Under the pieces are notes generated by a model that saw only the letters and a list, made by a program, of their open reading frames with translations, did no database searches and had not been told where the DNA came from. The translations under genes were made by a program, and so were the position numbers. From the NCBI RefSeq assembly GCF_005280275.1, contig NZ_CP040021.1, positions 1,451,001-1,515,000 of the forward strand: a stretch of 64,000 bases of DNA, written 5' to 3'. The DNA is from Salinivibrio kushneri (GTDB lineage Bacteria; Pseudomonadota; Gammaproteobacteria; Enterobacterales; Vibrionaceae). Below are positions 36,340 through 44,380 of this stretch, in pieces. Positions within the stretch are counted from its first letter, which is position 1; every line of letters starts with the position of its first letter.

Positions 36340-36924
36340 ATGAAGCGAAAACGACCTATCACCCCACACGCGCCAACTCAGACACTTGGATTGCTGACAG
36401 TCGTCGCGTTAGTGTGCGTGGGTGTCCATTATTCGTCGCTCGCGGAGACGTGGATGTGGCAGCGAAGTGCGCTGATATCCGGTCAATGGTGGCGATTCGT
36501 TACAGGCAACCTGGTTCATCAAAACCTATTTCATTTGTTGGTCAATATGGCGGGATTAGGCGTATTCGGCCTTGTTTTTTATCGCCATATCAGCGCCGGC
36601 ACGCTGGTGTCGCTGATCTTGTGGCTTGCGTGTGTGGTTGGTCTGGTAATGTGGTGGGGCCCCTACCAGCAATATATGGGGCTGTCTGGGGTGTTATACG
36701 GGTTGTTTATGTTTGGGGGGTTAAGCACGATTCACACCCCTAGCGGAAAATGCATCGCTTTAGTCACGGGTATAAAATGTGTGGCTGATGCCTTGTTGGG
36801 TCAAGCTCTGCCCATGCGTGCCGCATTGGGTATCGACATTGCTCACCTCGCTCATGGTGGGGGTATCCTCGGGGCGCTGGTCTTTTTTTTGCCATCAAAC
36901 AGCGGGGCTAACGTCGTTTCTTAA
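36340..36924 (+). CDS. Rhombosortase (rhomboid protease for GlyGly-CTERM proteins)
   Basis: A 194-residue intramembrane serine protease of the rhombosortase group, which cuts the C-terminal GlyGly-CTERM tails and passes proteins to the cell surface. It has about six membrane helices. Motifs: WWRFVTGNLVHQNLFHLLVNM (about 48-68, the HxxxN-type rhomboid pattern), catalytic Ser in YMGLSGVLYGL (about 112-122) and catalytic His in AHLAHGGGILG (about 168-178). The closest visible substrate is the metalloprotease at 29680-31953. It is divergent from that operon, so they may share control. The ATG follows AAGG. Confidence 0.88.
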   Translation: MKRKRPITPHAPTQTLGLLTVVALVCVGVHYSSLAETWMWQRSALISGQWWRFVTGNLVHQNLFHLLVNMAGLGVFGLVFYRHISAGTLVSLILWLACVVGLVMWWGPYQQYMGLSGVLYGLFMFGGLSTIHTPSGKCIALVTGIKCVADALLGQALPMRAALGIDIAHLAHGGGILGALVFFLPSNSGANVVS

Positions 36925-37032
36925 CGTTTAAAAAGCCAAACTTTCACTATCTTGATGCTTGGTGGCTTTCATTCAACGCCATTTGCCGCTATACCTAGAG
37001 CACGGTGCATTTTTCTGTTTAACGGATAATCG

Positions 37033-37518
37033 ATGATGAAATACGTAGCGACTTTGCTCACGCTCTCAAGCCTTGTGTTCGCAACACCAAGCTACGCTCT
37101 GTTCGGCCAAGGTGATAAAACCACTGATGTGATGACGCAAATGGCGACCCAATTCGCGGATGAGCAAGCCAGTCAATCTCCCCTTGTCCAATCCATTACC
37201 GAGCAAGTGGATGTGAGTTCAACACAAGCCGCCGGTGGTGCCAGCGCATTATTAGCGATGGCAGCCAATAACCTCACCGGTAACAACCAACAAGAGCTTA
37301 CGAGTCTCCGCCCTGATTTAGGCTCGCTGTCTTCGTTACTCGGTGATAGTGGTGCTAGTAACAACATCAGCTCACTCAATAGCCTGTACAGCGTGGCAGA
37401 AAAGCTAGGGATTAATGCGGCAACCTTGCAGCAATTTGTTCCGGTTATTCTTAAGTACCTCGGGCAAGAGGGCGCTAGCCAGGAATTACTCGGCTCACTC
37501 ACCCAGCTTTGGCCTTAA
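37033..37518 (+). CDS. DUF2780 secreted protein
   Basis: This 161-residue protein has a signal peptide (MMKYVATLLTLSSLVFATPS, cleaved near YA-LFG) and a helical body rich in Gln, Ser and Ala that fits DUF2780, a VcgC/VcgE-like family of unknown function found in Vibrio and relatives. The C-terminal part (GINAATLQQFVPVILKYLGQEGASQELLGSLTQLW) is the most conserved piece. It has no cysteines. It is a single gene with a hairpin downstream. Two adjacent ATG codons could serve as start; the second is equally likely. Confidence 0.78.
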   Translation: MMKYVATLLTLSSLVFATPSYALFGQGDKTTDVMTQMATQFADEQASQSPLVQSITEQVDVSSTQAAGGASALLAMAANNLTGNNQQELTSLRPDLGSLSSLLGDSGASNNISSLNSLYSVAEKLGINAATLQQFVPVILKYLGQEGASQELLGSLTQLWP

Positions 37519-37538
37519 CCTTCTAACCTTGTAATCAC

Positions 37539-37559
37539 ACGCGGCTATCAAAGCCGCGT
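37539..37559 (+). terminator. Hairpin terminator after the DUF2780 gene
   Basis: ACGCGGCT and AGCCGCGT form a perfect 8-bp stem around a 5-nt loop, followed by an A/T-rich tract (ATTTATTT). It is a reasonable intrinsic terminator. Confidence 0.75.
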
Positions 37560-37637
37560 ATTTATTTGCCCTATCCTCAAGCAAAAAATAGCGAGACGCG
37601 TTATCATGTTCGCCTTGTTGTTCAACGCCGTGTGATT

Positions 37638-38537
37638 ATGCCTGCCTTATCTTTCTCTGCGATCCCCATCGGGATCCGCTATATGCTGCTCTCTGCATTC
37701 GGGTTCGCGCTAATGTCGGCCTGTGTAAAATATGTGAGCCTCAAGGGTATCCCAGTGTTTGAGATCGTGGCATCGCGGGCCTTGGTCTCACTCATCATCA
37801 GCTACACCGATGTCAGGCGCAAAGGTCTATCGCCTTTGGGCAACAACAAACCGCTACTTTTATTGCGCGGCGTATTGGGAACCATGGCATTAATGTGTGT
37901 GTACTATGCAGTTACGACGCTGCCGCTCGCCGAAGCCACAGTGCTGCAATACACCCACCCGGTATTTACCGCTATCCTTGGGCTCGTGCTGCTTAAAGAG
38001 CGCTTACAAGGGGCAACGTTAGTGTGTATCGCCCTCTGTTTAACTGGGCTCTATATCATGGTTCAACCTAACCTTAATGCCTCTATTGACGATGCCCTCC
38101 CCACCTTTAGCGTGGTGGTTGCGTTAATGGGCGCCTTAGGCAGCTCGATTGCCTATGTGATTGTCCGCAAGCTCAGTCGCACCGAAGACAGCTCAGTAAT
38201 TATTTTGTACTTTCCCATGGTTGCCCTGCCCGTCGCGACCGTGCTGATGTGGCCGTCTTTTGTACTGCCCAGCCTGTCACTGACCTTGCTGTTGGTGTTA
38301 GTGGGCGTCTTTACCCAAGTTGGCCAATACGGCTTAACTAAAGCGATGCAAACCCAACAAGCGGGACAAGCCTCCGCCTACGCGTATATTCAAATCGTGT
38401 TCTCGACATTAATTGGGGTATGGATATTTAACGAAGTCCCGTCTATCTGGACCTATACCGGTGGCGGGTTAATTGTCGCTGGCGCTGTGTTCAATGCCAT
38501 GGGGCATCGTCTCTTTAGAGGACGCGCGAGTGCTTAG
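37638..38537 (+). CDS. EamA/DMT-family permease
   Basis: 299 residues from the ATG at 37638, with ten hydrophobic segments and the two EamA repeats. Typical blocks are PLAEATVLQYTHPVFTAIL (about 92-110) at the end of repeat 1, LLLVLVGVFTQVGQYGLTKA and the C-terminal helix IWTYTGGGLIVAGAVFNAMG. Such proteins export or import amino acids, nucleosides or other metabolites; substrate is unknown. A longer frame adds 24 residues that do not resemble the family. It is unlinked to its neighbours, and the next gene is on the opposite strand. Confidence 0.88.
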   Translation: MPALSFSAIPIGIRYMLLSAFGFALMSACVKYVSLKGIPVFEIVASRALVSLIISYTDVRRKGLSPLGNNKPLLLLRGVLGTMALMCVYYAVTTLPLAEATVLQYTHPVFTAILGLVLLKERLQGATLVCIALCLTGLYIMVQPNLNASIDDALPTFSVVVALMGALGSSIAYVIVRKLSRTEDSSVIILYFPMVALPVATVLMWPSFVLPSLSLTLLLVLVGVFTQVGQYGLTKAMQTQQAGQASAYAYIQIVFSTLIGVWIFNEVPSIWTYTGGGLIVAGAVFNAMGHRLFRGRASA

Positions 38538-38649
38538 TCTCGAGCCTGCTTTTAAACTGGATGGCGGTGGAAGGTCACGCTGAAAGCACATGCACTGGCC
38601 TAGCGTGAATTGCTGCTTGCCTATCCCTGGCAAGCAGCTCAACGGGCGG

Positions 38650-40407
38650 CTATTCTGTGCGAATATGTCGAATAGCGCCACTAAGCGAGTCAACATTCTC
38701 TTTCAAATTAGAGACAATCGGACCTAATTGCTCAATTGCCTCGTTCATATCACTCGACAAGTGCTTTATACTCGACAAGTGCTTTATATTCGATAAGTTG
38801 CCAGAAATCTCGTCACTGACAGATAACTGCTCTTCGGTCGCGGAGGCAATCGAGGTATTGAGGCGATGTATTTCCACCGCCGACTCTTTGATTGTCCCCA
38901 GGGCATCATTCGCTGTGGTCATATTATCCCGTGTGGATGAGATCTTTTCTGCATTAACGCGGATGGTTTGTGTCGACTGCTCGGCTTTCCCTTGTAAACC
39001 ACCAATCATTTCCTCTATCTCGCCAGCCGACTTTTGCGTGCGCTGTGCAAGTGACCTAACTTCATCCGCTACCACAGCAAAGCCGCGGCCTTGGTCACCT
39101 GCACGTGCTGCCTCAATAGCCGCATTAAGGGCCAACAAGTTTGTTTGCTCAGCGATGTCTTTAATCACGTCCAACACATTACCAACATTGGTCGATTCAT
39201 CAGCCAATTCTTGAATGACTTCCGAGGTTTTCTTGAACTCCGTTTCCAAGCTACCGAATTCTAGCATTGTCTTGTCAAACACCTCTTTACTCGAACCAGT
39301 TTCTTGCTCGGTATTGCCCGCATATTTTTCCGCCATCGACGTGTTTTCCGCAACCGTTGATAATGCAGACGTCATTTCTTCCATCGCGGTCGCAGCCATT
39401 TCCAATTCCTGATTTTGCTGGCTCGATACTTTGGCGTTTTTATCCGTGATGTTCACTAAGCTCTCTGTGATCTGAGAAATCATATGGTTGACGGCGTTGA
39501 TTTTTTCAATAGTCGACGAATAGCTACTGATTACTTTATTTACCGTGCTACCAATCGTGCCGATTTCATTATTTTTGCTATCATCAACACGCAACGTTAG
39601 ATCTGAGTTATCATCAACGCTTTTGAGGGTAGATGCCATTCTATCAATGGGGTTAACAACATTACGTTTGGTGATTACATAACCCAGCACAGCAATCACA
39701 ACCACAACGGCTAACGAAATATTGCCAATGAGAACGGTTTTCTTCACGCTAGCCGCCGCCTGATTAAATTGCGCATTGGTTCGTTTTTCCAATGCCACAA
39801 AAAAACGCTCGATAGGCTTCATGATCTTTGCTTTTTCTTGGTGATATTGTGGGCTATGTAACAAGTCGATCGCCATTTGCCGATCTGGCTCGCCACGGAC
39901 GGTATAGTTACCGCTACTGTCCGGATAAAGCCCTTTGACCGCATTCATGGCTTTCACTTCCATATTCACCAATCCATCAGAGTTAGCCTGGGCTTTTTTA
40001 AGAAAATCAAACTCTTTCTCCGTAAAGCCAAGTTCCCGCATACGCTGGTTTAACGCGATTGTCTCTCCATCAGGTTTTGGCTTTTGCCCATAATCTAATA
40101 CTAAATCCCAATAAATAGTGTGATAATTTTCGGGGCGAGGTTTCTCTCCATTACGGATAGCGAGAATATCCATGTACATTTTTTCGTACTTTTCATCCCC
40201 CGTCACCACATACGTTCTTCCTAAGCGGGTCAAGTCATCAGAGCTTTGCCTTAATTCATCAGCCGTTTGATACGATTCATATCGCACCTGAGCCATCTCA
40301 TCGACTTTATTCATTAGGCCGTTGAGTTGAATAATCGTTATAAAACTAACGACAATCCCTGCCCCAATTATAAAAAACACTAACTTCATGGTGTTATTGA
40401 TATTCAT
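38650..40407 (-). CDS. Methyl-accepting chemotaxis protein
   Basis: 585 residues from the ATG at 40407 (AGGAG site). One membrane helix (about 7-29), a helical periplasmic sensor (30-205), a second helix (206-226), HAMP (227-280) and the coiled-coil signalling region with the conserved hairpin tip [20 protein letters not shown]. The periplasmic part is mostly helical and acidic; its ligand is unknown. An 18-base tandem duplication near the 3' end repeats IKHLSS in frame within the second methylation helix. The C-terminus has no CheR-binding pentapeptide. It is a single gene. Confidence 0.93.
   Translation of the reverse strand: MNINNTMKLVFFIIGAGIVVSFITIIQLNGLMNKVDEMAQVRYESYQTADELRQSSDDLTRLGRTYVVTGDEKYEKMYMDILAIRNGEKPRPENYHTIYWDLVLDYGQKPKPDGETIALNQRMRELGFTEKEFDFLKKAQANSDGLVNMEVKAMNAVKGLYPDSSGNYTVRGEPDRQMAIDLLHSPQYHQEKAKIMKPIERFFVALEKRTNAQFNQAAASVKKTVLIGNISLAVVVVIAVLGYVITKRNVVNPIDRMASTLKSVDDNSDLTLRVDDSKNNEIGTIGSTVNKVISSYSSTIEKINAVNHMISQITESLVNITDKNAKVSSQQNQELEMAATAMEEMTSALSTVAENTSMAEKYAGNTEQETGSSKEVFDKTMLEFGSLETEFKKTSEVIQELADESTNVGNVLDVIKDIAEQTNLLALNAAIEAARAGDQGRGFAVVADEVRSLAQRTQKSAGEIEEMIGGLQGKAEQSTQTIRVNAEKISSTRDNMTTANDALGTIKESAVEIHRLNTSIASATEEQLSVSDEISGNLSNIKHLSSIKHLSSDMNEAIEQLGPIVSNLKENVDSLSGAIRHIRTE
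38752..38787 (-). repeat. 18-bp in-frame tandem duplication inside the chemoreceptor gene
   Basis: ACTCGACAAGTGCTTTAT occurs twice in direct succession, with a partial diverged third unit after it. It adds six residues in frame to a coiled-coil helix. Copy-number change by slippage is possible. A six-residue change shifts the heptad phase. Confidence 0.85.
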
Positions 40408-40700
40408 ACCCAACTCCTGCCAGTCAACAACAGACAACATCGACCAAAAATCGCTATCTTCTTATCGTAGAATAGATTCTTGCCACCGGTTAAAAAGAAC
40501 TAGACAGGAGTAGTCTCCCCGTCGATTAGTTTTTGATTGATCGATAGAAAATATTCAACGATTAAAGTCAGGGCATAAAGCTTAATCACCTAGAGGTATT
40601 TCAAATTAGTCATTTCTATGAAAAACCCAGACAGGCATCAACAGTAAGAGAAATAGAGGTAAGGAGGAAAGCTCAAAGCAGCGGAACACCTGCAAAGCTT

Positions 40701-40968
40701 TTTCTAAGCTGCCTATGCGGCAGTGAACACCGCACACCAGAGCCGGCACAAACGCCAAACTTTCTAAGCTGCCTATGCGGCAGTGAACTTGATGCCGCGC
40801 CCCTGCGAATCTCTCACTGTTTTCTAAGCTGCCTGTGCGGCAGTGAACCTTTAACTGCTCGGTCGATTGCTGACTTGGTTTTTCTAAGCTGCCTGTGCGG
40901 CAGTGAACCATTGAGCACCGACTGAGCAGCGAACAAGTCATTTCTAAGCTGCCTATGCGGCAGTGAAC
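40701..40968 (-). CRISPR. Type I-F CRISPR array 1 (5 repeats, 4 spacers)
   Basis: Five 28-bp repeats start at 40701, 40761, 40821, 40881 and 40941, with exact 60-base spacing and 32-nt spacers. The repeat contains CTGCC and GGCAG in inverted order; read on the minus strand it begins GTTCACTGCCGCA, which is the type I-F family. Repeats 1, 2 and 5 have CCTATGCGG, and 3 and 4 have CCTGTGCGG. The leader lies to the right (40969 on), so transcription runs leftwards and new spacers enter at the right end. No cas gene is near. An open frame across the array is an artefact of the regular spacing. Confidence 0.95.
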
Positions 40969-41105
40969 TATAGAATAACCTAACAATCATCTGTTACAAC
41001 AGGCCGTTAGGATAAAAATCGCCTTTTACCCTTGTTAAAAATCGCTTTCCGTAACGCTCTGTATTTATTGCTTATTTTTGAATAGCTAAAAAATAAGGGT
41101 AAGAA
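40969..41105 (-). promoter_or_regulatory. Leader of CRISPR array 1
   Basis: An AT-rich stretch of about 135 bases directly next to the last repeat. It aligns by eye at roughly 85 % with the leader of array 2 (44381-44517), sharing ACAACAGGCCGTTAGGATA and CTTTTACCCTTG. This identity next to the repeat on the same side in both arrays marks it as the leader. Confidence 0.85.
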
Positions 41106-41130
41106 GATGCCGGCTTAGTTCTCCGTTGGG

Positions 41131-42390
41131 TTACGAATCGATGGTGAAGTCCTTGTGCAGGGCTTTCCAATGATTACGTAGCATCGCTTTGTGCTCCGTT
41201 AACATCGGTAATTGCACAAGTTGATTTGGCCAGATATCTCTCGCCAAGTTGATCGTATCCAACAGATGCGGTTTGATCATTTGCCACGGCACACCTACAT
41301 CTTGCGACCAACATTCGAAGTGGCTCAAACTAATATCAGACCACCGCTTGCTTTTCGCCATTTTCAACGCAATGTTGTCATATTCAATATAAGGCTGCGT
41401 AAAGACCACATCATAAAGCGGTGCTAAACGCGGCAACATACGGTCGGGGTAACAGATCGTCCAGTTTTTTAAGTGCGCATCACCATTCCCGAGCAAGATA
41501 TTAATCAGTAGCCTGCGTGCCATTTGCTGTATGTCTTCTCGCCCATTAGCACTCTCACAATATAACACTTTACCCAACTGCTCATAATTCACTTTTTGAT
41601 ATTTATCTGAAGGATATAAGCCAAACACCTGAGCAAAATCCTCCGCATGTATTCGGCCATCCGACCCGCGATCAAAGCGTTGTATGCCATACGCAAAGGG
41701 CTCGTTTGGTAGCTGAATATTGGGTAAGCCCTCTAACTCAGCCACATTGATCAAACGTATTTCAGGAACCACGGCGCCGGCCTGCGCAGCGAGCGTCATA
41801 CAGGTGAGCTCGTTGAGAGGCACGCCTTTATGCACGGTTGAGGGTGTTTTTATGATCCATGAGTCTTCATTGGCGTCGTGATCAATATGGTATCGACCAT
41901 CACGGTGCGATGAAGAAAATTTCATCTGTACGCCGGCTAATGAAAATTTGCTATCAGCATGCTTAACATCAATCTGCTGCGGTGCAGTTGAGAGCCTTTG
42001 CGCCAATGCCCAACGCGGTAACTCGCCCGCTTTAATCGGCGTCGCCACAATGGCACCGGGCAGGTTTTTGCCCATGTATGCCAGTATCGCGAACTCATTG
42101 TTTGTATGACACTGTAACGCCTGTGAGACGACGTCTCTCAATGCGCCTTCTGGGAGCAAGTTGGAGAGCACTGGCGGCAGTTTATCCGTGCGAATTTGTG
42201 GTATGTGTAAGTATTGCGGATCGCGACGTTGCCTTAACGAAAAGGTTAAACGCTCATGCTGAGAGGAGGCGATAAACGCCGGATTGAACGTGAGAATATT
42301 CTTCCCGCCCGCGCAGTGCGTAACAACAGCTACATCAACGCCATGCAGTTGAATGTTCAGCCCCTCAACGTCTTCACTGGTTTTGGTCAT
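41131..42390 (-). CDS. hipA: HipA-family serine/threonine kinase toxin
   Basis: 419 residues. HipA kinases phosphorylate a translation factor (GltX in E. coli) and cause growth arrest or persistence. The N-terminal HipA_N part (about 1-125) is followed by couple_hipA, with ATP-binding loop SLAGVQMKF (about 150-158) and catalytic loop GNGDAHLKNW (about 299-308); Asp in NGDAH is catalytic, and a later LYDVV holds the metal-binding Asp. It overlaps hipB by 17 bases and is its downstream partner. Operator-like palindromes precede hipB. It lies between two CRISPR arrays. The E. coli substrate need not be the substrate here. Confidence 0.92.
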   Translation of the reverse strand: MTKTSEDVEGLNIQLHGVDVAVVTHCAGGKNILTFNPAFIASSQHERLTFSLRQRRDPQYLHIPQIRTDKLPPVLSNLLPEGALRDVVSQALQCHTNNEFAILAYMGKNLPGAIVATPIKAGELPRWALAQRLSTAPQQIDVKHADSKFSLAGVQMKFSSSHRDGRYHIDHDANEDSWIIKTPSTVHKGVPLNELTCMTLAAQAGAVVPEIRLINVAELEGLPNIQLPNEPFAYGIQRFDRGSDGRIHAEDFAQVFGLYPSDKYQKVNYEQLGKVLYCESANGREDIQQMARRLLINILLGNGDAHLKNWTICYPDRMLPRLAPLYDVVFTQPYIEYDNIALKMAKSKRWSDISLSHFECWSQDVGVPWQMIKPHLLDTINLARDIWPNQLVQLPMLTEHKAMLRNHWKALHKDFTIDS

Positions 42391-42682
42391 CGCTATGCTC
42401 CGTCCCTAACCAAAAGTCGAGATCGTCGTTATCATCATCTTTATAACGATCAAGGTTTACTGGCTCATCAACCATCTGAGACGTTTTGGGCTCGAGCGTT
42501 AATGTGAGGTCGAGCCCTTCGAGCACGCGCAGTAAAGTCGATAACCGAACATCACTCCCCGCTTCTACTCGCTGATACTGCTGTTGTTTCATGCCAATAC
42601 GCATGTACATGTCAGACTGCTCTAGCCCGAGTGATTTGCGACGCGCTTGCAATGCGCGCGCTATATCTTTTAGTGACACCAT
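42374..42682 (-). CDS. hipB: HipB-type helix-turn-helix antitoxin
   Basis: 102 residues from the ATG at 42682, which follows GAGGGTG; a longer frame adds 20 unlikely residues. The N-terminal HTH_3 domain (about 5-62: IARALQARRKSLGLEQSDMY and QYQRVEAGSDVRLSTLLRVL) binds DNA. The C-terminus is acidic (DRYKDDDNDDLDFW). HipB neutralises HipA and represses the operon. Three evenly spaced palindromes upstream and overlapping the 5' region (42694-42768) are its likely operators. Overlap with hipA supports co-expression. Confidence 0.88.
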   Translation of the reverse strand: MVSLKDIARALQARRKSLGLEQSDMYMRIGMKQQQYQRVEAGSDVRLSTLLRVLEGLDLTLTLEPKTSQMVDEPVNLDRYKDDDNDDLDFWLGTEHSDDQNQ

Positions 42683-42693
42683 TACACCCTCAA

Positions 42694-42768
42694 ACAACTT
42701 TAATGTTGTATCAAAGCTTATATACAACATATTAGTTGTCATTTAAGGAATTACAACATATTCATTGT
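42694..42768 (-). promoter_or_regulatory. Three HipB operator-like palindromes
   Basis: ACAACTTTAATGTTGT (42694-42709), ACAACATATTAGTTGT (42724-42739) and ACAACATATTCATTGT (42753-42768) all fit ACAAC-N6-GTTGT, the third with one mismatch. Their centres are about 30 bases apart, close to three helical turns, so one protein could bind all three on one face. They lie directly upstream of hipB. Confidence 0.8.
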
Positions 42769-42815
42769 TTAATAAGTCACAATATCAAGACTAGCATGGT
42801 GCATTGACATCAGTT

Positions 42816-42870
42816 GGTATAAGTGCCAACTCGATCGCGCAAGCTGGGTATGATTGACACCGTGCGCAGT
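42816..42870. repeat. Partial copy of the palindromic element seen at 43600-43940
   Basis: TATAAGTGCCAACTCGATCG and the bases after it match the start of the element units at 43600 and 43784 with a few changes. Only about 55 bases remain. A short tandem repeat of CAGTGCAACTGG follows at about 42866-42893. Confidence 0.6.
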
Positions 42871-42919
42871 GCAACTGGCGCAGTGCAACTGGCAGATTAC
42901 GCCAAGAATATAGCCTAAG

Positions 42920-42948
42920 CACATTGCAATGTGCGACATTTTGTCGCA
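42920..42948. promoter_or_regulatory. Paired palindromes upstream of the ParD-like antitoxin gene
   Basis: CACATTGCAATGTG (42920-42933) is a perfect 14-bp palindrome that overlaps TGCGACATTTTGTCGCA (42932-42948), an inverted repeat around a short centre. They lie 40-70 bases before the antitoxin ATG, where an antitoxin would bind for autorepression. Confidence 0.65.
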
Positions 42949-42987
42949 TAGTGACTTGTGAAGATTTATAAACGAGGTAAGTGAATC

Positions 42988-43224
42988 ATGCCAACCAGCG
43001 TACGGTTAGATGATGAGTTTGTGTCAGATGTAAAAGTGCATGCAGAAGCTGAAATGCGCTCTGTGCCCAAGCAAATTGAGTACTGGGCAAAAATCGGAAA
43101 AATTATGACTGAGAACCCTGATTTACCCTACAGCTTTGTGCAAGAGGCGCTGATTGCACCTGAAGAAGTTAAGCTTGGTAAGGTAAAACGTTATGAGCGA
43201 CGGACCCCACGACAATCAGATTGA
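42988..43224 (+). CDS. ParD-like antitoxin
   Basis: 78 residues. The start PTSVRLDDEFVSDVKVHAEA resembles the ribbon-helix-helix DNA-binding part of ParD-like antitoxins, with the second half (about 50-78) binding the toxin. Its 3' end overlaps the toxin gene by 32 bases, so the pair is coupled. The start follows GAGGTAAGTG. Palindromes upstream suit autoregulation. The family is a best guess; it could be another short RHH antitoxin. Confidence 0.75.
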   Translation: MPTSVRLDDEFVSDVKVHAEAEMRSVPKQIEYWAKIGKIMTENPDLPYSFVQEALIAPEEVKLGKVKRYERRTPRQSD

Positions 43225-43540
43225 TGTCTTCGTCTCTCGTGTTTTTGAAAAGCAGATGAACAAGTTGTCCGAGGCGCAATGTGAAGTGGTCGAGGACGAG
43301 ATAGACAGAATCATTGAAGATCCCACGCTTGGCACCCAGAAAAAAGGCGATCTGTCTTATCTTTGGGTGCACAAGTTCAAGCTCGATAGGCAAGAGGTGT
43401 TACTTGGCTACGCGTGGGTTGAAAACAAACTCGAGCTCTACCTGCTTAATATTAGCTCGCACGAGAATTTCTACGCGACGATGAAAAAGCGTAGAAAAGC
43501 GGATTTAAAAATCATTGGTGCACCGCCGAATCGACTCTAG
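43193..43540 (+). CDS. RelE/ParE-superfamily toxin
   Basis: 115 residues. The core fits the RelE-type fold: helix FVSRVFEKQMNKLSEAQCEV, then DPTLGTQKKGDLSYLWVHKFKL and strands QEVLLGYAWVENKLELYLLN, ending near a basic MKKRRKADLK. In this superfamily the target is mRNA on the ribosome (RelE) or gyrase (ParE); which one applies here is not determined. It is encoded with the ParD-like antitoxin, overlapping its 3' end. The C-terminal aromatic residues usual in RelE are less clear. It sits between the two CRISPR arrays. Confidence 0.78.
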   Translation: MSDGPHDNQIDVFVSRVFEKQMNKLSEAQCEVVEDEIDRIIEDPTLGTQKKGDLSYLWVHKFKLDRQEVLLGYAWVENKLELYLLNISSHENFYATMKKRRKADLKIIGAPPNRL

Positions 43541-43581
43541 CGACGGTAAATGAACACGTAACCCAACGAGATCTCGTTCTC

Positions 43582-43600
43582 TTCATAAGCTGCCTGTGCG
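43582..43600 (-). CRISPR. Truncated CRISPR repeat left of the inserted element
   Basis: CATAAGCTGCCTGTGCG (with one changed base near its left end) matches the first 18-19 bases of the I-F repeat and then stops where the palindromic element begins. It is the distal remnant of array 2. A 14-bp palindrome AACGAGATCTCGTT lies just before it at 43565-43578. Confidence 0.75.
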
Positions 43601-43940
43601 TAGGTCGGACAAGCGCTAACTCGATCGTACAAGCTTGGTGTGATTTGCACTGCGCCATCCGACATTGAGGCCAACTATTAACCCCTGATCGTGACAGGCG
43701 CCCGTTGGCAATGTGCATCTATCCAACACCGTGCTGGGGCTTGTGTCTCGGTCGCCAATGGCACCACCGACGTTAAAGTTCGCGTAGGTCGGCATAAGCG
43801 CCAACTCGATCGTGCAAACTTGGTATTACTTTCGCCGCGCGCCATCCGACATCGGAGCCAACTATTAACCCCTGATCGTGACAGGCGCCCGTTGGCAATG
43901 TCCCCCTATCCAACATCGTGCTGGGGCTTGTGTCACCTAC
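43600..43940. mobile_element. MITE/REP-like palindromic element inside CRISPR array 2
   Basis: About 340 bases of two tandem related units (43600-43783 and 43784-43940, offset 184) that share a block GCCAACTATTAACCCCTGAT followed by the same 25 bases. The ends are inverted: GTAGGTCGGACAAGC at the left and, on the other strand, GTAGGTGACACAAGC at the right. The 12 bases GCTGCCTGTGCG occur on both sides, which could be a target duplication or simply two CRISPR repeats. Each unit contains a GTCGG...CCGAC hairpin. No transposase is encoded. An open frame through it is not considered real. Confidence 0.6.
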
Positions 43941-44380
43941 GCTGCCTGTGCGGCAGTGAATTTGTCGATCCGTGGTTTATGAAAACGTACGACTTTCTAA
44001 GCTGCCTGTGCGGCAGTGAACCACCGCTTCGGGCGCGAAAAAATGGCACGAACTTTCTAAGCTGCCTGTGCGGCAGTGAACGGGCACGGTTTACGGCCTG
44101 GCCCGTCCGGTATTTTCTAAGCTGCCTGTGCGGCAGTGAACCCACAACCCAGGACGCCCATGATTACCTGTGTTTTCTAAGCTGCCTGTGCGGCAGTGAA
44201 CCTAGTAACAGGCCCCACCTACCAGCAAATCGATTTCTAAGCTGCCTGTGCGGCAGTGAACACACTGAAACACAGTTTACCCACAGACATGTTTCTAAGC
44301 TGCCTGTGCGGCAGTGAACCTATGTCACGGTAGACAGCGACGCCGAGGTCAATTTCTAAGCTGCCTGTGCGGCAGTGAAC
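43934..44380 (-). CRISPR. Type I-F CRISPR array 2 (8 repeats, 7 spacers)
   Basis: 28-bp repeats start at 43934 (degenerate, leader-distal), 43994, 44054, 44114, 44174, 44234, 44292 and 44353. Most spacers have 32 nt, but the two nearest the leader have 30 and 33. All intact repeats have CCTGTGCGG. The leader is on the right (44381 on), so the array reads on the minus strand, like array 1. The distal end is broken by the palindromic element. No cas gene is visible in the window. An open frame with repeated SCLCGSE across it is an artefact. Confidence 0.95.

Noticed and set aside
36288-36743. 151-codon frame overlapping the rhombosortase gene
   Set aside because: Another frame of a gene with clear catalytic motifs; Cys-rich and unlike known proteins.
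40606-40986. Open frame of 126 codons across CRISPR array 1 with repeated VHCRIGSLE
   Set aside because: The repeat period (60 bases) is a multiple of three, so the frame stays open by chance; there is no ribosome site and the content is only repeats and spacers.
43565-43578. 14-bp palindrome AACGAGATCTCGTT after the toxin gene
   Set aside because: Could be a terminator or operator, but the T-run is too short to call it.
43691-44317. Open frame of 208 codons across the palindromic element and array 2 with repeated SCLCGSE
   Set aside because: Same effect of the 60-base period; the frame starts inside the element and ends where the spacer length changes.
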